DNA of 64,000 nt, taken from Flavobacterium sp. xlx-214. Lineage in GTDB: Bacteria; Bacteroidota; Bacteroidia; Flavobacteriales; Flavobacteriaceae. Shown one piece after another: positions 33,079-40,840 of this stretch. The number at the start of each line of letters is the position of its first letter. Positions within the stretch are counted from its first letter, which is position 1. The DNA lies in NCBI RefSeq assembly GCF_013874595.1, contig NZ_CP059431.1, positions 1,240,001 through 1,304,000 on the forward strand, given 5' to 3'. Made by a program: the position numbers and the translations under genes. Below the pieces are notes generated by a model. That model did no database searches and was not told the DNA's origin. It saw only the letters and a list, made by a program, of their open reading frames with translations.

Positions 33079-34121
33079 TATTCTTCTTCCTCCTCAATTT
33101 TACGCAAAGGAGTTTGGTGGTATTTAATCAACTTATCGTAATCTTTAGAATACACTAAAACTTCATCTGTGGCATTAAATTGCTTTATTACAACACCATC
33201 AAATTCGGTTCTTTTCAAGTCGTTACTATTCATGTAAATATCGCGTATATATTCTTCACCATCAGCCGTAGTTTTTAAACGATCTAATAAAACTCTGTTG
33301 TAAAACGTTTCATTATACACCAAATAATACTCTTGATATGAATCTTTAGGATTACTTTTACAAGCGTAGACCAACAGAATGTACTTGTCATCTAAACTAT
33401 TCTCGGTACTATTTAAAAGAATGGCTACTTCTTCTTTATCTTTACCTGTTAATGCACCACGCCAAATTAAATCAGCACTGGTTTGTTTTCCTTTAAGTTT
33501 GTAACGGTAGCTTGCACCTTCTTTTGACTGATAAAAATCAATTATTTTGTTTTTAACATCATAAGGCAATTGTGACATACCATAATTATCAACTGTTTCT
33601 ATGAAATAATCTTGATACTTATTGTTAAATTCATCTGTTGAAATTAAACTGTAATCAATATGCATCGCTCCTAAATAAGAAGGAAATTCAACTGCACCCT
33701 GACTTGCCAATTTTAAGTACGTAATTAACTCTTTCTGTTCCCAAGTACCTTGATAGCTATTTAAGTTATCTAATGTGTTTTCAGCTACCAAAGAATATGT
33801 TTTTTGTGCACCATCAACATTATTCACTAAAAAAAGTCGGTCATTAAATTCTAAATTATATAGCGTATCTGGAAGTGTTTTATACTCTTTTTCAAATGCA
33901 GGTTTTAGCAACTTACCTTTTAATAAATATCCTTGATCGCCTGTAAAAACAACTTCTTGATTTGTGTTTACTTCGATACTTTCATTACTATTCTCTGTTG
34001 CAATATTTGTATTCTTACTTGAATCGATAGAAAAAAGAGTGTCCTTAAAATAGAAAAACAAACCGCCTGTAACAACAATTAAGGCTGTAATGATAAAAAA
34101 AATATATTTCTTGTTATTCAT
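33075..34121 (-). CDS. Membrane-anchored protein of unknown function
   Basis: A 348-residue protein with one N-terminal transmembrane helix (about residues 6-25, FFIITALIVVTGGLFFYF), an Asn/Ser-rich spacer and a large extracytoplasmic domain with repeated Tyr-rich beta-strand-like segments; the tail is an acidic EEEEEY. No domain was recognised. The TTAA at its stop is shared with aat in tail-to-tail orientation. It is the downstream neighbour of the OMP-tag-yhhQ operon but separated from it by about 50 bp. Confidence 0.65.
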   Translation of the reverse strand: MNNKKYIFFIITALIVVTGGLFFYFKDTLFSIDSSKNTNIATENSNESIEVNTNQEVVFTGDQGYLLKGKLLKPAFEKEYKTLPDTLYNLEFNDRLFLVNNVDGAQKTYSLVAENTLDNLNSYQGTWEQKELITYLKLASQGAVEFPSYLGAMHIDYSLISTDEFNNKYQDYFIETVDNYGMSQLPYDVKNKIIDFYQSKEGASYRYKLKGKQTSADLIWRGALTGKDKEEVAILLNSTENSLDDKYILLVYACKSNPKDSYQEYYLVYNETFYNRVLLDRLKTTADGEEYIRDIYMNSNDLKRTEFDGVVIKQFNATDEVLVYSKDYDKLIKYHQTPLRKIEEEEEY

Positions 34122-34175
34122 TCTTAACGCATTAGAATAGATTAAAGGTATTCATTTTTTATCTACAAAAACATT

Positions 34176-34817
34176 TTAATCTTTCAGGTATTTTGAAATG
34201 ATGTAATGCCCCAAATAAATAAGCGGCGTAAGGCAAATGGCTAATCCTAATTTAAAAGTATAACCCGTTGCTGCCATATTGATATAATCTTTGGTAGACA
34301 ATTTACCTGTTAACCAAAAAGCGATTCCGGTTACAATAAAACTATCAAATAATTGCGAAATAACAGTTGATCCTGTACTGCGTAACCAAATCATTTTATC
34401 GCCTGTTTTTTTCTTAAACATAGCAAACAAAGTAGCATCTAAAAGCTGAGAAAGTACAAACGCAATAATACTGGCAACAATAATCCACATACCTTGCCCA
34501 AATACTTGATGAAAAGCATCATCCGTAACAGCAGAAGCAGAAGATGCCGGAATCATCATTGCACCAACAAGCATTAAAAAAGTATATAATATTAAGCCTG
34601 TTGTTAAAAACGTAAGCTTTTTAACACCTTCTTTACCAAAATATTCGTTGATTAAATCGGTTGCAACAAACACAACAGGCCAAGGCAAAATACCAACACT
34701 TAATATAAACGGACCTACATTAATTAGTTTTCCTCCAATTAATTCGGCCACAATAGCGTTGGTAACAAAAATACCGCCTAACAGTATAAAAACAATTTGC
34801 TTTTTGGTGAGTTGCAT
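34176..34817 (-). CDS. yhhQ: Queuosine-precursor transporter (YhhQ family)
   Basis: A 213-residue polytopic protein of about six helices with the family features FVTNAIVAELIGGKLINVG and DLINEYFGKEGVKK. YhhQ proteins import preQ0 or preQ1 for queuosine tRNA modification. The gene begins one base after the tag stop on the same strand, and tag begins two bases after an outer-membrane receptor-like gene, so the three form one tight operon. No other queuosine genes are in the window. Confidence 0.88.
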   Translation of the reverse strand: MQLTKKQIVFILLGGIFVTNAIVAELIGGKLINVGPFILSVGILPWPVVFVATDLINEYFGKEGVKKLTFLTTGLILYTFLMLVGAMMIPASSASAVTDDAFHQVFGQGMWIIVASIIAFVLSQLLDATLFAMFKKKTGDKMIWLRSTGSTVISQLFDSFIVTGIAFWLTGKLSTKDYINMAATGYTFKLGLAICLTPLIYLGHYIISKYLKD

Positions 34818-34818
34818 A

Positions 34819-35382
34819 TTATTTATTGTTTCTGCAAATACAGTTTAAAATATGATCATTCACCATTCCGGTTGCTTGCATGTGCGCGTACACAACAGTT
34901 GATCCTAAAAATTTAAAACCGCGTTTTTTCAAATCTTTTGCTAAAGCGTCTGAAATATCGGTTGTAGCAGGAACTTCTTTAATGGTTTTAAAATTATTTA
35001 CTAGCGGTTTATTATTTACAAAGCCCCAAATATATTTAGAGAAAGAACCAAATTCTTTTTGAACTTCTTGAAAACGTTGAGCATTATTAATAGTTGCCAG
35101 AATTTTTAAACGATTGCGAATAATGCCTGCATTTTGCATCAACTCTTCAACTTTATCATCGGTATATTGAACAATTTTTTTGTAGTTGAACTGATCAAAA
35201 GCTTCTCGAAAATTTTCGCGCTTTTTTAAAACGGTGATCCAACTTAACCCCGCCTGAAACGATTCTAGCACTAAAAACTCAAAAATAGTTTCATCATCAT
35301 AAACAGGTTTTCCCCATTCTTCATCGTGGTATTTTACATATAATTCATCAGTTGAAACCCAATCACATCTTGTTTGACTCAT
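34819..35382 (-). CDS. tag: DNA-3-methyladenine glycosylase I
   Basis: The 187-residue enzyme removes 3-methyladenine from alkylated DNA. Zinc-binding residues match the family: Cys6 and His19 in CDW ... KYHDEEWG and the C-terminal NDHILNC. The catalytic-region segment FEFLVLESFQAGLSW is present. It is embedded between an outer-membrane protein gene (2-bp gap) and yhhQ (1-bp gap), an unexpected partner for a repair enzyme. Confidence 0.93.
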   Translation of the reverse strand: MSQTRCDWVSTDELYVKYHDEEWGKPVYDDETIFEFLVLESFQAGLSWITVLKKRENFREAFDQFNYKKIVQYTDDKVEELMQNAGIIRNRLKILATINNAQRFQEVQKEFGSFSKYIWGFVNNKPLVNNFKTIKEVPATTDISDALAKDLKKRGFKFLGSTVVYAHMQATGMVNDHILNCICRNNK

Positions 35383-35384
35383 AA

Positions 35385-37766
35385 TTAATTTGTTTTAAAA
35401 GGTGGTGTTCCTTGAGGAAAAGCATTTTGACTTTGATCTTTAAATCCACCAAAATTAAAGGTTAGTCCTACTTTAAACATACGGCGTTCATTCCACGTTT
35501 GGGTTTGCATTTGCAAGCCTTTACCAAAAACATTTACATTGTAACCATCGTTGTTTAAAACATTATCAACACCTAAGTTTAACACTAATTTTTTATTAAA
35601 AAACTTCTTGTTTAAAGATACATTTAAATTTTGAGCAGGCTTATTTAACTCGTACAAATTCATCACCCCTTTAAACATATTGTAATACATTACGTAAAAA
35701 CGAGTATCGTTTCCTAAATAAAACTGCGAATACGTAAAAATATAGAACGCCCCACGCTGAAATTTTTCAGGAATAACATCATCGTACTTTGTTTTAAAAT
35801 ACCCCGCATTTAAATAGGTGAAATTCATTTCATCAACATTTAAACCGTTTCTATCTTCAATCATCCCTTTAATTCCTTTCGAAAAAACACCGTACGGAAT
35901 AGGCAAGCCCATATTAAAACTTTGCGAAAATCCGTTTTCAATATTATGGTATTTCGATTCCAAAGTTCCATTTGGCGTTACTTCGTAAAAAATAACATTT
36001 TGGTTGGGTCTTTTAGAAATATTGTAACTAAAGTAAATGTAATCAAACACCGTAAGCGTAAGATTAGCATTATGACTGATTTCAGGTTTTAAATCTGGAT
36101 TTCCCGAGTTAGAAACCAGTAAACTGTTTTGCGAAGTAATGTTTGGATTAAATGCTTGTGCACCTGGCAAATTCATTCGCTTATTATATCCTGCAGTAAG
36201 GTAAACACCAGACATCAAAGGATATTTTAATGTTACCGTTGGAAAAAAGTTATTGTAAAGCGATTTTCTATTTAACGAATCAACCACTGTTGCGGTTTCA
36301 TATGTTAAATCTTCAAAACGCAATCCAGCAGAAATCATCAATGATTTTAAGTTACTCGATACACTTGCATAAGCGGCTTTGTTGGTGTATTTAAAATCAT
36401 ACGGAATATAAGAACGTGCTTGGTTCCAAATGTAAGCACCATCATTTCCAGAAACTGAATGTGTATAATGCGCTCCTAAAGATAAAGTTCCGTTTATTTG
36501 CTTAATAGGTGTTTCAAAATCGGCTTTTGTTTCGCTGTACATAAATTCATTATCAGACAAAATTTTAGAAACCAACGCATCTTTTACAACCAACTGATTA
36601 TTATTGTTATTAAACTGCCATTGTGTGGTTGATGTGATGGAAAAGTTGGTGCCTAAAGTATCTAACTTTTGATTATACAGTAATTGCACTTCATGATTAT
36701 TACTTTTAGCGTTTGCAACAGCCAATTGATTGTAAGCAGTAGTTACATCATTTAACGAATTTTGCATAGCACCATATGTTTTAGGTTTGCTGTACAAATG
36801 ATTGTAGTTGTATTTTAAGGCAACATTGGTTTTATCATTTACTTTATACTGCCAATTGTTGCGTAAAAAATAACTTTGATACCAATTATTCGCCCAATAA
36901 TCTTCGTTCGCTTTAATTTGATTGGCACCATTGCTAAAACTAAAATTATTATTGCTTGTTGTGTTTCCTTCGTGATGCGTATAACCTGTTGTCATGTTCC
37001 AAGTAAACTTATTTTTCTTGAACATTAATTGGGCTGAAGTAGTAGATTTAACTTTGCTGTTGATGCGATTTTCTTGCATAACACTTCCGCTTAAACCCGA
37101 TATTTTTGCCGATTTTGTAATGATATTGATGATAGTACCACTAAAAGTAGCTGAATATTTAGCTCCAGGATTATCAATAATTTCGATATCTTTTACAGAA
37201 TTTGCTGGTAAATTTTTAAGAAAATTGGTCAATTGATCACCACTCATACCTGTAGGTTCGCCATCTAAAAAAATGGTAGCTAACTTACCATTGTGCGCAA
37301 TTTGACCGTTTGATGTTACCAAAACTCCAGGTAATTTATTCACCGCTTCAAAAACAGAACCCGAATTTAAAACCGTAACATTTTCTATATTAATAACCGT
37401 TTTGTCTGCAAAGCGTCTAATATTTTTATTTGTTTGGTCGATTACAATAGCTTCTAAAAGCTCGTCTTGTTCCTCTGTAAACGTTAGATCAAGCATTTGT
37501 CCATCTACATAGGTAAATGTTTTAGTTTGTGGTTTAAACTGCACATGCTCGTATGTAATTGTGTACTTTGTTATATTATCAGATACTTCAACATTAAAAA
37601 AACCTTCTTCGTTGGTAGTTGCGTTGTAAACCTTATCTGCTTTAATGGTTATAAACACTTCTGAAATAGGTTCGCTTTCAAAAGTTACCACTCCTTGTAT
37701 TGTAGCAGTTTGCGCGTTTATTAAATTAAAAAATAAAATTGATAAAATAAGTAGGGTGTTTTTCAT
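35385..37766 (-). CDS. Outer-membrane beta-barrel (TonB-receptor-like) protein
   Basis: A 793-residue protein with a signal peptide (residues 1-18, ending LINAQ), an N-terminal carboxypeptidase-regulatory-like domain (about 20-100), a plug-like segment (residues about 120-220 with AVNKLPGVLVTSNG and IFLDGEPTGMSG) and a long barrel. This is the outer-membrane beta-barrel family common in Bacteroidota. It is the first gene of the tight OMP-tag-yhhQ operon. Its substrate is unknown; a link to queuosine precursor uptake is inferred from the operon. Confidence 0.85.
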   Translation of the reverse strand: MKNTLLILSILFFNLINAQTATIQGVVTFESEPISEVFITIKADKVYNATTNEEGFFNVEVSDNITKYTITYEHVQFKPQTKTFTYVDGQMLDLTFTEEQDELLEAIVIDQTNKNIRRFADKTVINIENVTVLNSGSVFEAVNKLPGVLVTSNGQIAHNGKLATIFLDGEPTGMSGDQLTNFLKNLPANSVKDIEIIDNPGAKYSATFSGTIINIITKSAKISGLSGSVMQENRINSKVKSTTSAQLMFKKNKFTWNMTTGYTHHEGNTTSNNNFSFSNGANQIKANEDYWANNWYQSYFLRNNWQYKVNDKTNVALKYNYNHLYSKPKTYGAMQNSLNDVTTAYNQLAVANAKSNNHEVQLLYNQKLDTLGTNFSITSTTQWQFNNNNNQLVVKDALVSKILSDNEFMYSETKADFETPIKQINGTLSLGAHYTHSVSGNDGAYIWNQARSYIPYDFKYTNKAAYASVSSNLKSLMISAGLRFEDLTYETATVVDSLNRKSLYNNFFPTVTLKYPLMSGVYLTAGYNKRMNLPGAQAFNPNITSQNSLLVSNSGNPDLKPEISHNANLTLTVFDYIYFSYNISKRPNQNVIFYEVTPNGTLESKYHNIENGFSQSFNMGLPIPYGVFSKGIKGMIEDRNGLNVDEMNFTYLNAGYFKTKYDDVIPEKFQRGAFYIFTYSQFYLGNDTRFYVMYYNMFKGVMNLYELNKPAQNLNVSLNKKFFNKKLVLNLGVDNVLNNDGYNVNVFGKGLQMQTQTWNERRMFKVGLTFNFGGFKDQSQNAFPQGTPPFKTN

Positions 37767-37833
37767 GGCGCTTTTTTTATGTTAGTAACAATAAGTACCA
37801 TACTGTTACATTAACTTTTAAAAATTACAAACA

Positions 37834-37865
37834 AAAAACCCCAAATTGAAAAATTTGGGGTTTTT
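37834..37865 (-). terminator. Terminator of tsf
   Basis: AAAAACCCCAAATT (37834-37847) pairs with AATTTGGGGTTTTT (37852-37865), GAAA loop, 18 bp past the tsf stop; T-run on the minus strand. The OMP gene promoter lies beyond it. Confidence 0.85.
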
Positions 37866-37882
37866 ATATCTTTAAAAGATGA

Positions 37883-38848
37883 TTATCCTAAAGTTACACG
37901 TTTGAAACCAGCGATTTCAACATTAAATCCTTTAACATAATCAGCTACTTTTTTAGAATCATCTTTAATAAAGTTTTGATCTAATAAAGCACGCTCTTGA
38001 TCTAAAGTAGTGTTATCAGAAATAAAACGAGCAATTTTACCTGGTAAAATTTTATCCCAAATTTGCTCTGGTTTACCTTCTGCTCTTAATTCAGCTTTAG
38101 CATCTTCTTCTGCTTGTGCTAAAACAGCATCAGAAAGTTGTGCATAAGAAATATATTGAGGTACATTTTTCAATGTTTTACCTAAACGTGCTAATTCTTC
38201 GTTATCTTTAACAATAACAGCAATACGAGCCTCAGTTTCAGCAGCTACAAATGCAGGATCAAAATCTTTGTAAGATAATGTATCAGCACCCATAGAAGCA
38301 ACTTGCATAGAGATATCTTTTGTTAAAGCTTCTGCGCTATCAATTTTAGAAGACAATGCTGTTAAAGCAGCAATTTTGTTACCGTGAACATAAGTTCCTA
38401 CGAATGATCCTTCTAAAATTTCAAAACCACCGATTTCAACTTTCTCACCAATTACACCTGTTTGCTCAATTAATTTTTCAGCAACAGTCATAGAATCATT
38501 GTAAGCAGATGCTAAGAATTCTTCTTTAGAGTTAAAGTTAATTGCTTTTTCAACTAATTCTTTAGCTAATGCAACGAAAGCTTCGTTTTTACCAACAAAA
38601 TCAGTTTCACAGTTTAAAGTGATAATAGCACCTTTAGTGTTATCAGCGTTTACAAAAGAAACAGCAGCACCTTCAGCAGACTCACGGTCTGAACGGTTAG
38701 CAGCCACTTTTTGACCTTTTTTACGTAACACTTCGATTGCTTTATCGAAATCTCCTTCAGCTTCCACTAAAGCTTTTTTACAGTCCATCATTCCGGCACC
38801 TGTAACTTGTCTTAATTTATTTACGTCTGCAGCAGTAATATTTGCCAT
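37883..38848 (-). CDS. tsf: Elongation factor Ts
   Basis: A 321-residue nucleotide-exchange factor for EF-Tu. It starts with MANITAADVNKLRQVTGAGM and contains the TGAGMMDCKKAL motif plus LNCETDFVGKN, both hallmarks of EF-Ts; two copies of the core subdomain follow. It is the last gene of the rplM-rpsI-rpsB-tsf cluster and lies 108 bp after rpsB, with a hairpin and a -7 box in between. Confidence 0.97.
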   Translation of the reverse strand: MANITAADVNKLRQVTGAGMMDCKKALVEAEGDFDKAIEVLRKKGQKVAANRSDRESAEGAAVSFVNADNTKGAIITLNCETDFVGKNEAFVALAKELVEKAINFNSKEEFLASAYNDSMTVAEKLIEQTGVIGEKVEIGGFEILEGSFVGTYVHGNKIAALTALSSKIDSAEALTKDISMQVASMGADTLSYKDFDPAFVAAETEARIAVIVKDNEELARLGKTLKNVPQYISYAQLSDAVLAQAEEDAKAELRAEGKPEQIWDKILPGKIARFISDNTTLDQERALLDQNFIKDDSKKVADYVKGFNVEIAGFKRVTLG

Positions 38849-38888
38849 TGTATTGAGAATTAAATAATTAGTTATTTTTAAATAGAAA

Positions 38889-38941
38889 AAAGTCGTTATT
38901 TGATAGATTCAAAGATATGAAACCATCAGCATAACGACTTT
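38889..38941 (-). terminator. Long-loop hairpin between rpsB and tsf
   Basis: AAAGTCGTTAT (38889-38899) pairs with ATAACGACTTT (38931-38941), an 11-bp stem with a 31-base loop, followed on the minus strand by a T-run: an intrinsic terminator or attenuator inside the cluster. The loop contains a minus-strand TATCTTTG (complement of 38910-38917), a possible tsf promoter box. Confidence 0.6.
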
Positions 38942-38956
38942 AAGGAACTGTTAAGA

Positions 38957-39700
38957 TTACTCTTGAGCAGTAGGTTGTGCTTCAGTTTTAGCTACTTCTT
39001 CTTTTTCAGTTTTTCTTTCAGAATTACCGTCAATGATAGCGCTAGTTACTAAAGATAATACTTTATCGATTGATTTAGAAGCATCGTCATTTGCTGGGAT
39101 TACATAATCTACTTCACGAGGATCAGAGTTTGTATCAACCATTGCAAAAACTGGAATGTTTAATTTTTGAGCTTCTTTTACTGCGATGTGTTCAGCTTTG
39201 ATATCAACTACAAATAATGCAGCTGGTAAACGTGTCATATCAGCAATAGAACCTAAGTTCTTTTCTAATTTAGCACGTAAACGGTCTACTTGTAAACGCT
39301 CTTTTTTAGAAAGAGTCATGAATGTACCGTCTTTTTTCATACGATCAATAGAAGCCATTTTTTTAACAGCTTTACGGATAGTTACGAAGTTAGTTAACAT
39401 ACCACCTGGCCAACGCTCAGTAATGTAAGGCATGTTAGCTGCTGCTGCTTTTTCAGCAACGATATCTTTTGCTTGTTTTTTAGTCGCTACGAATAATACT
39501 TTACGACCTGATGCAGCGATTTTTTTCAAAGCTTCATTAGCTTCTTCAATTTTAGCTGCTGTTTTATATAGATTGATAATGTGGATACCATTACGCTCCA
39601 TATAGATGTAAGGAGCCATGTTTGGGTCCCATTTTCTAGTCATGTGTCCAAAATGTACACCTGCTTCTAGTAATTCTTTTACGTCTACTTTGTTTGCCAT
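38957..39700 (-). CDS. rpsB: 30S ribosomal protein S2
   Basis: The 247-residue uS2 protein has the signature segments ELLEAGVHFGHMTRKWDPNM at the N-terminus and IPVFAMVDTNSDP near residue 195. The C-terminal 25 residues are an E/K/A-rich extension. It is preceded by a 139-bp structured leader after rpsI and followed by tsf, the classic rpsB-tsf pair. Confidence 0.98.
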   Translation of the reverse strand: MANKVDVKELLEAGVHFGHMTRKWDPNMAPYIYMERNGIHIINLYKTAAKIEEANEALKKIAASGRKVLFVATKKQAKDIVAEKAAAANMPYITERWPGGMLTNFVTIRKAVKKMASIDRMKKDGTFMTLSKKERLQVDRLRAKLEKNLGSIADMTRLPAALFVVDIKAEHIAVKEAQKLNIPVFAMVDTNSDPREVDYVIPANDDASKSIDKVLSLVTSAIIDGNSERKTEKEEVAKTEAQPTAQE

Positions 39701-39839
39701 TTTTGTAATAGTTTACGTTCTTGTGTTAGCAATGTTCCCTTAAGCATTTGCTCTAGGCTTCATTTAGATGCTAAACTACTTCTAGCCTCAGCTAGCGAGC
39801 AACAAAAACTTAGATTTTTTTAATAAATAATAATAAATA
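39701..39839 (-). promoter_or_regulatory. Structured rpsB leader (possible autoregulatory RNA)
   Basis: The 139 bases between rpsI and rpsB contain nested complementary segments on the minus strand, such as TTTAG/CTAAA around CAT and CTAG-CTGAGG-CTAG, and are richer in structure than other short gaps in this window. No exact -7 box is present. S2 leaders that regulate rpsB are known in gammaproteobacteria; a parallel here is only a proposal. Confidence 0.4.
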
Positions 39840-40226
39840 TTAACGTTTAGAGAACTGGAATCTCTTACGAGCTTTCTTCTGACCAAATTTCTTACGCTCA
39901 ACCATACGTGGGTCACGCGTTAATAAACCTTCTGGTTTTAAGATTGCTCTGTTTTCAGCGTCAACTTCACACATTGCACGTGCAATAGCCATACGTACAG
40001 CTTCTGCTTGCCCTGTAGTTCCACCACCGTAAACATTTACTTTTACGTCAAAGTTTTCAGCATTTTCTGTCATAGAAAGTGGTTGTAAAACTTTGTATTG
40101 TAAAGTTGCCGTTGGGAAATAAGTTGCGAATTCTTTTTTGTTTACTGTGATGTTACCAGAACCTTCTGTAACATAAACACGAGCAACTGCGGTTTTTCTT
40201 CTACCGATTTTGTGAATAACTCCCAT
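39840..40226 (-). CDS. rpsI: 30S ribosomal protein S9
   Basis: The 128-residue uS9 protein begins [19 protein letters not shown] and ends with the very basic [17 protein letters not shown] tail that reaches the P-site tRNA. It overlaps the rplM stop by one base (TAATG), so the two are translationally coupled. Length and motifs are standard. Confidence 0.98.
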   Translation of the reverse strand: MGVIHKIGRRKTAVARVYVTEGSGNITVNKKEFATYFPTATLQYKVLQPLSMTENAENFDVKVNVYGGGTTGQAEAVRMAIARAMCEVDAENRAILKPEGLLTRDPRMVERKKFGQKKARKRFQFSKR

Positions 40227-40681
40227 TACTTAAGATCGTTTAAATTAACGGTTTTAGGTTTTTGTGCAGCATGTTTGTGCTCTGAACCTACATTTACATC
40301 TAAATTACGGAATAATTGTGCACCTAATTTGTTTTTAGGTAACATTCCTTTTACAGCTTTTTCAATTAATAATGCAGGATTTTTTTGTTGCATTACTTTA
40401 GCTGTTAATTCTCTTTGACCACCTGGGTAACCTGTGTGACGAATGTACGTTTTGTCATTCAATTTGTTACCTGTTAAGTTGATCTTTTCTGAGTTGATAA
40501 CAATTACGTTATCTCCACAGTCCACATGAGGTGTATAACTTGGTTTGTACTTACCTCTAAGTAACATAGCTACTTTAGAAGCTAAGCGACCTAAGTTATG
40601 ACCTTCAGCGTCTACAACAATCCATTCTTTTTGAACGGTTGCTTTGTTAGCTGATACTGTCTTGTAGCTTAAACTTTCCAC
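40226..40681 (-). CDS. rplM: 50S ribosomal protein L13
   Basis: The 151-residue uL13 protein shows [20 protein letters not shown] and [14 protein letters not shown] [10 protein letters not shown] motifs. The start is GTG at 40681 ([12 protein letters not shown]), judged from family N-termini. It is the first gene of the ribosomal cluster and has a well-matched promoter at 40728-40757. Its stop and the rpsI start share a base. Confidence 0.96.
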   Translation of the reverse strand: MESLSYKTVSANKATVQKEWIVVDAEGHNLGRLASKVAMLLRGKYKPSYTPHVDCGDNVIVINSEKINLTGNKLNDKTYIRHTGYPGGQRELTAKVMQQKNPALLIEKAVKGMLPKNKLGAQLFRNLDVNVGSEHKHAAQKPKTVNLNDLK

Positions 40682-40727
40682 AATAAATTATTTTTAATTA
40701 AACATTCCATTCCCAATAAAGGGAGTG

Positions 40728-40757
40728 CAAAATTAAACATTTTATTTTAGTATGCAA
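40728..40757 (-). promoter_or_regulatory. Promoter of the rplM-rpsI(-rpsB-tsf) cluster
   Basis: Minus-strand TTG (complement of 40755-40757), 19 bases, then TAATTTTG (complement of 40728-40735): a full Bacteroidota promoter 47 bp before rplM. Just after the predicted start a short CTCCC/GGGA hairpin (about 40708-40725) lies in the leader. Confidence 0.78.
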
Positions 40758-40840
40758 GTAGGTTTTTCTTCTTTTTTATAAATAACACTTTAAAAAACTA
40801 TTTAAGTGTAATAAAAACCTATTCTCATTATTTCTAAATA

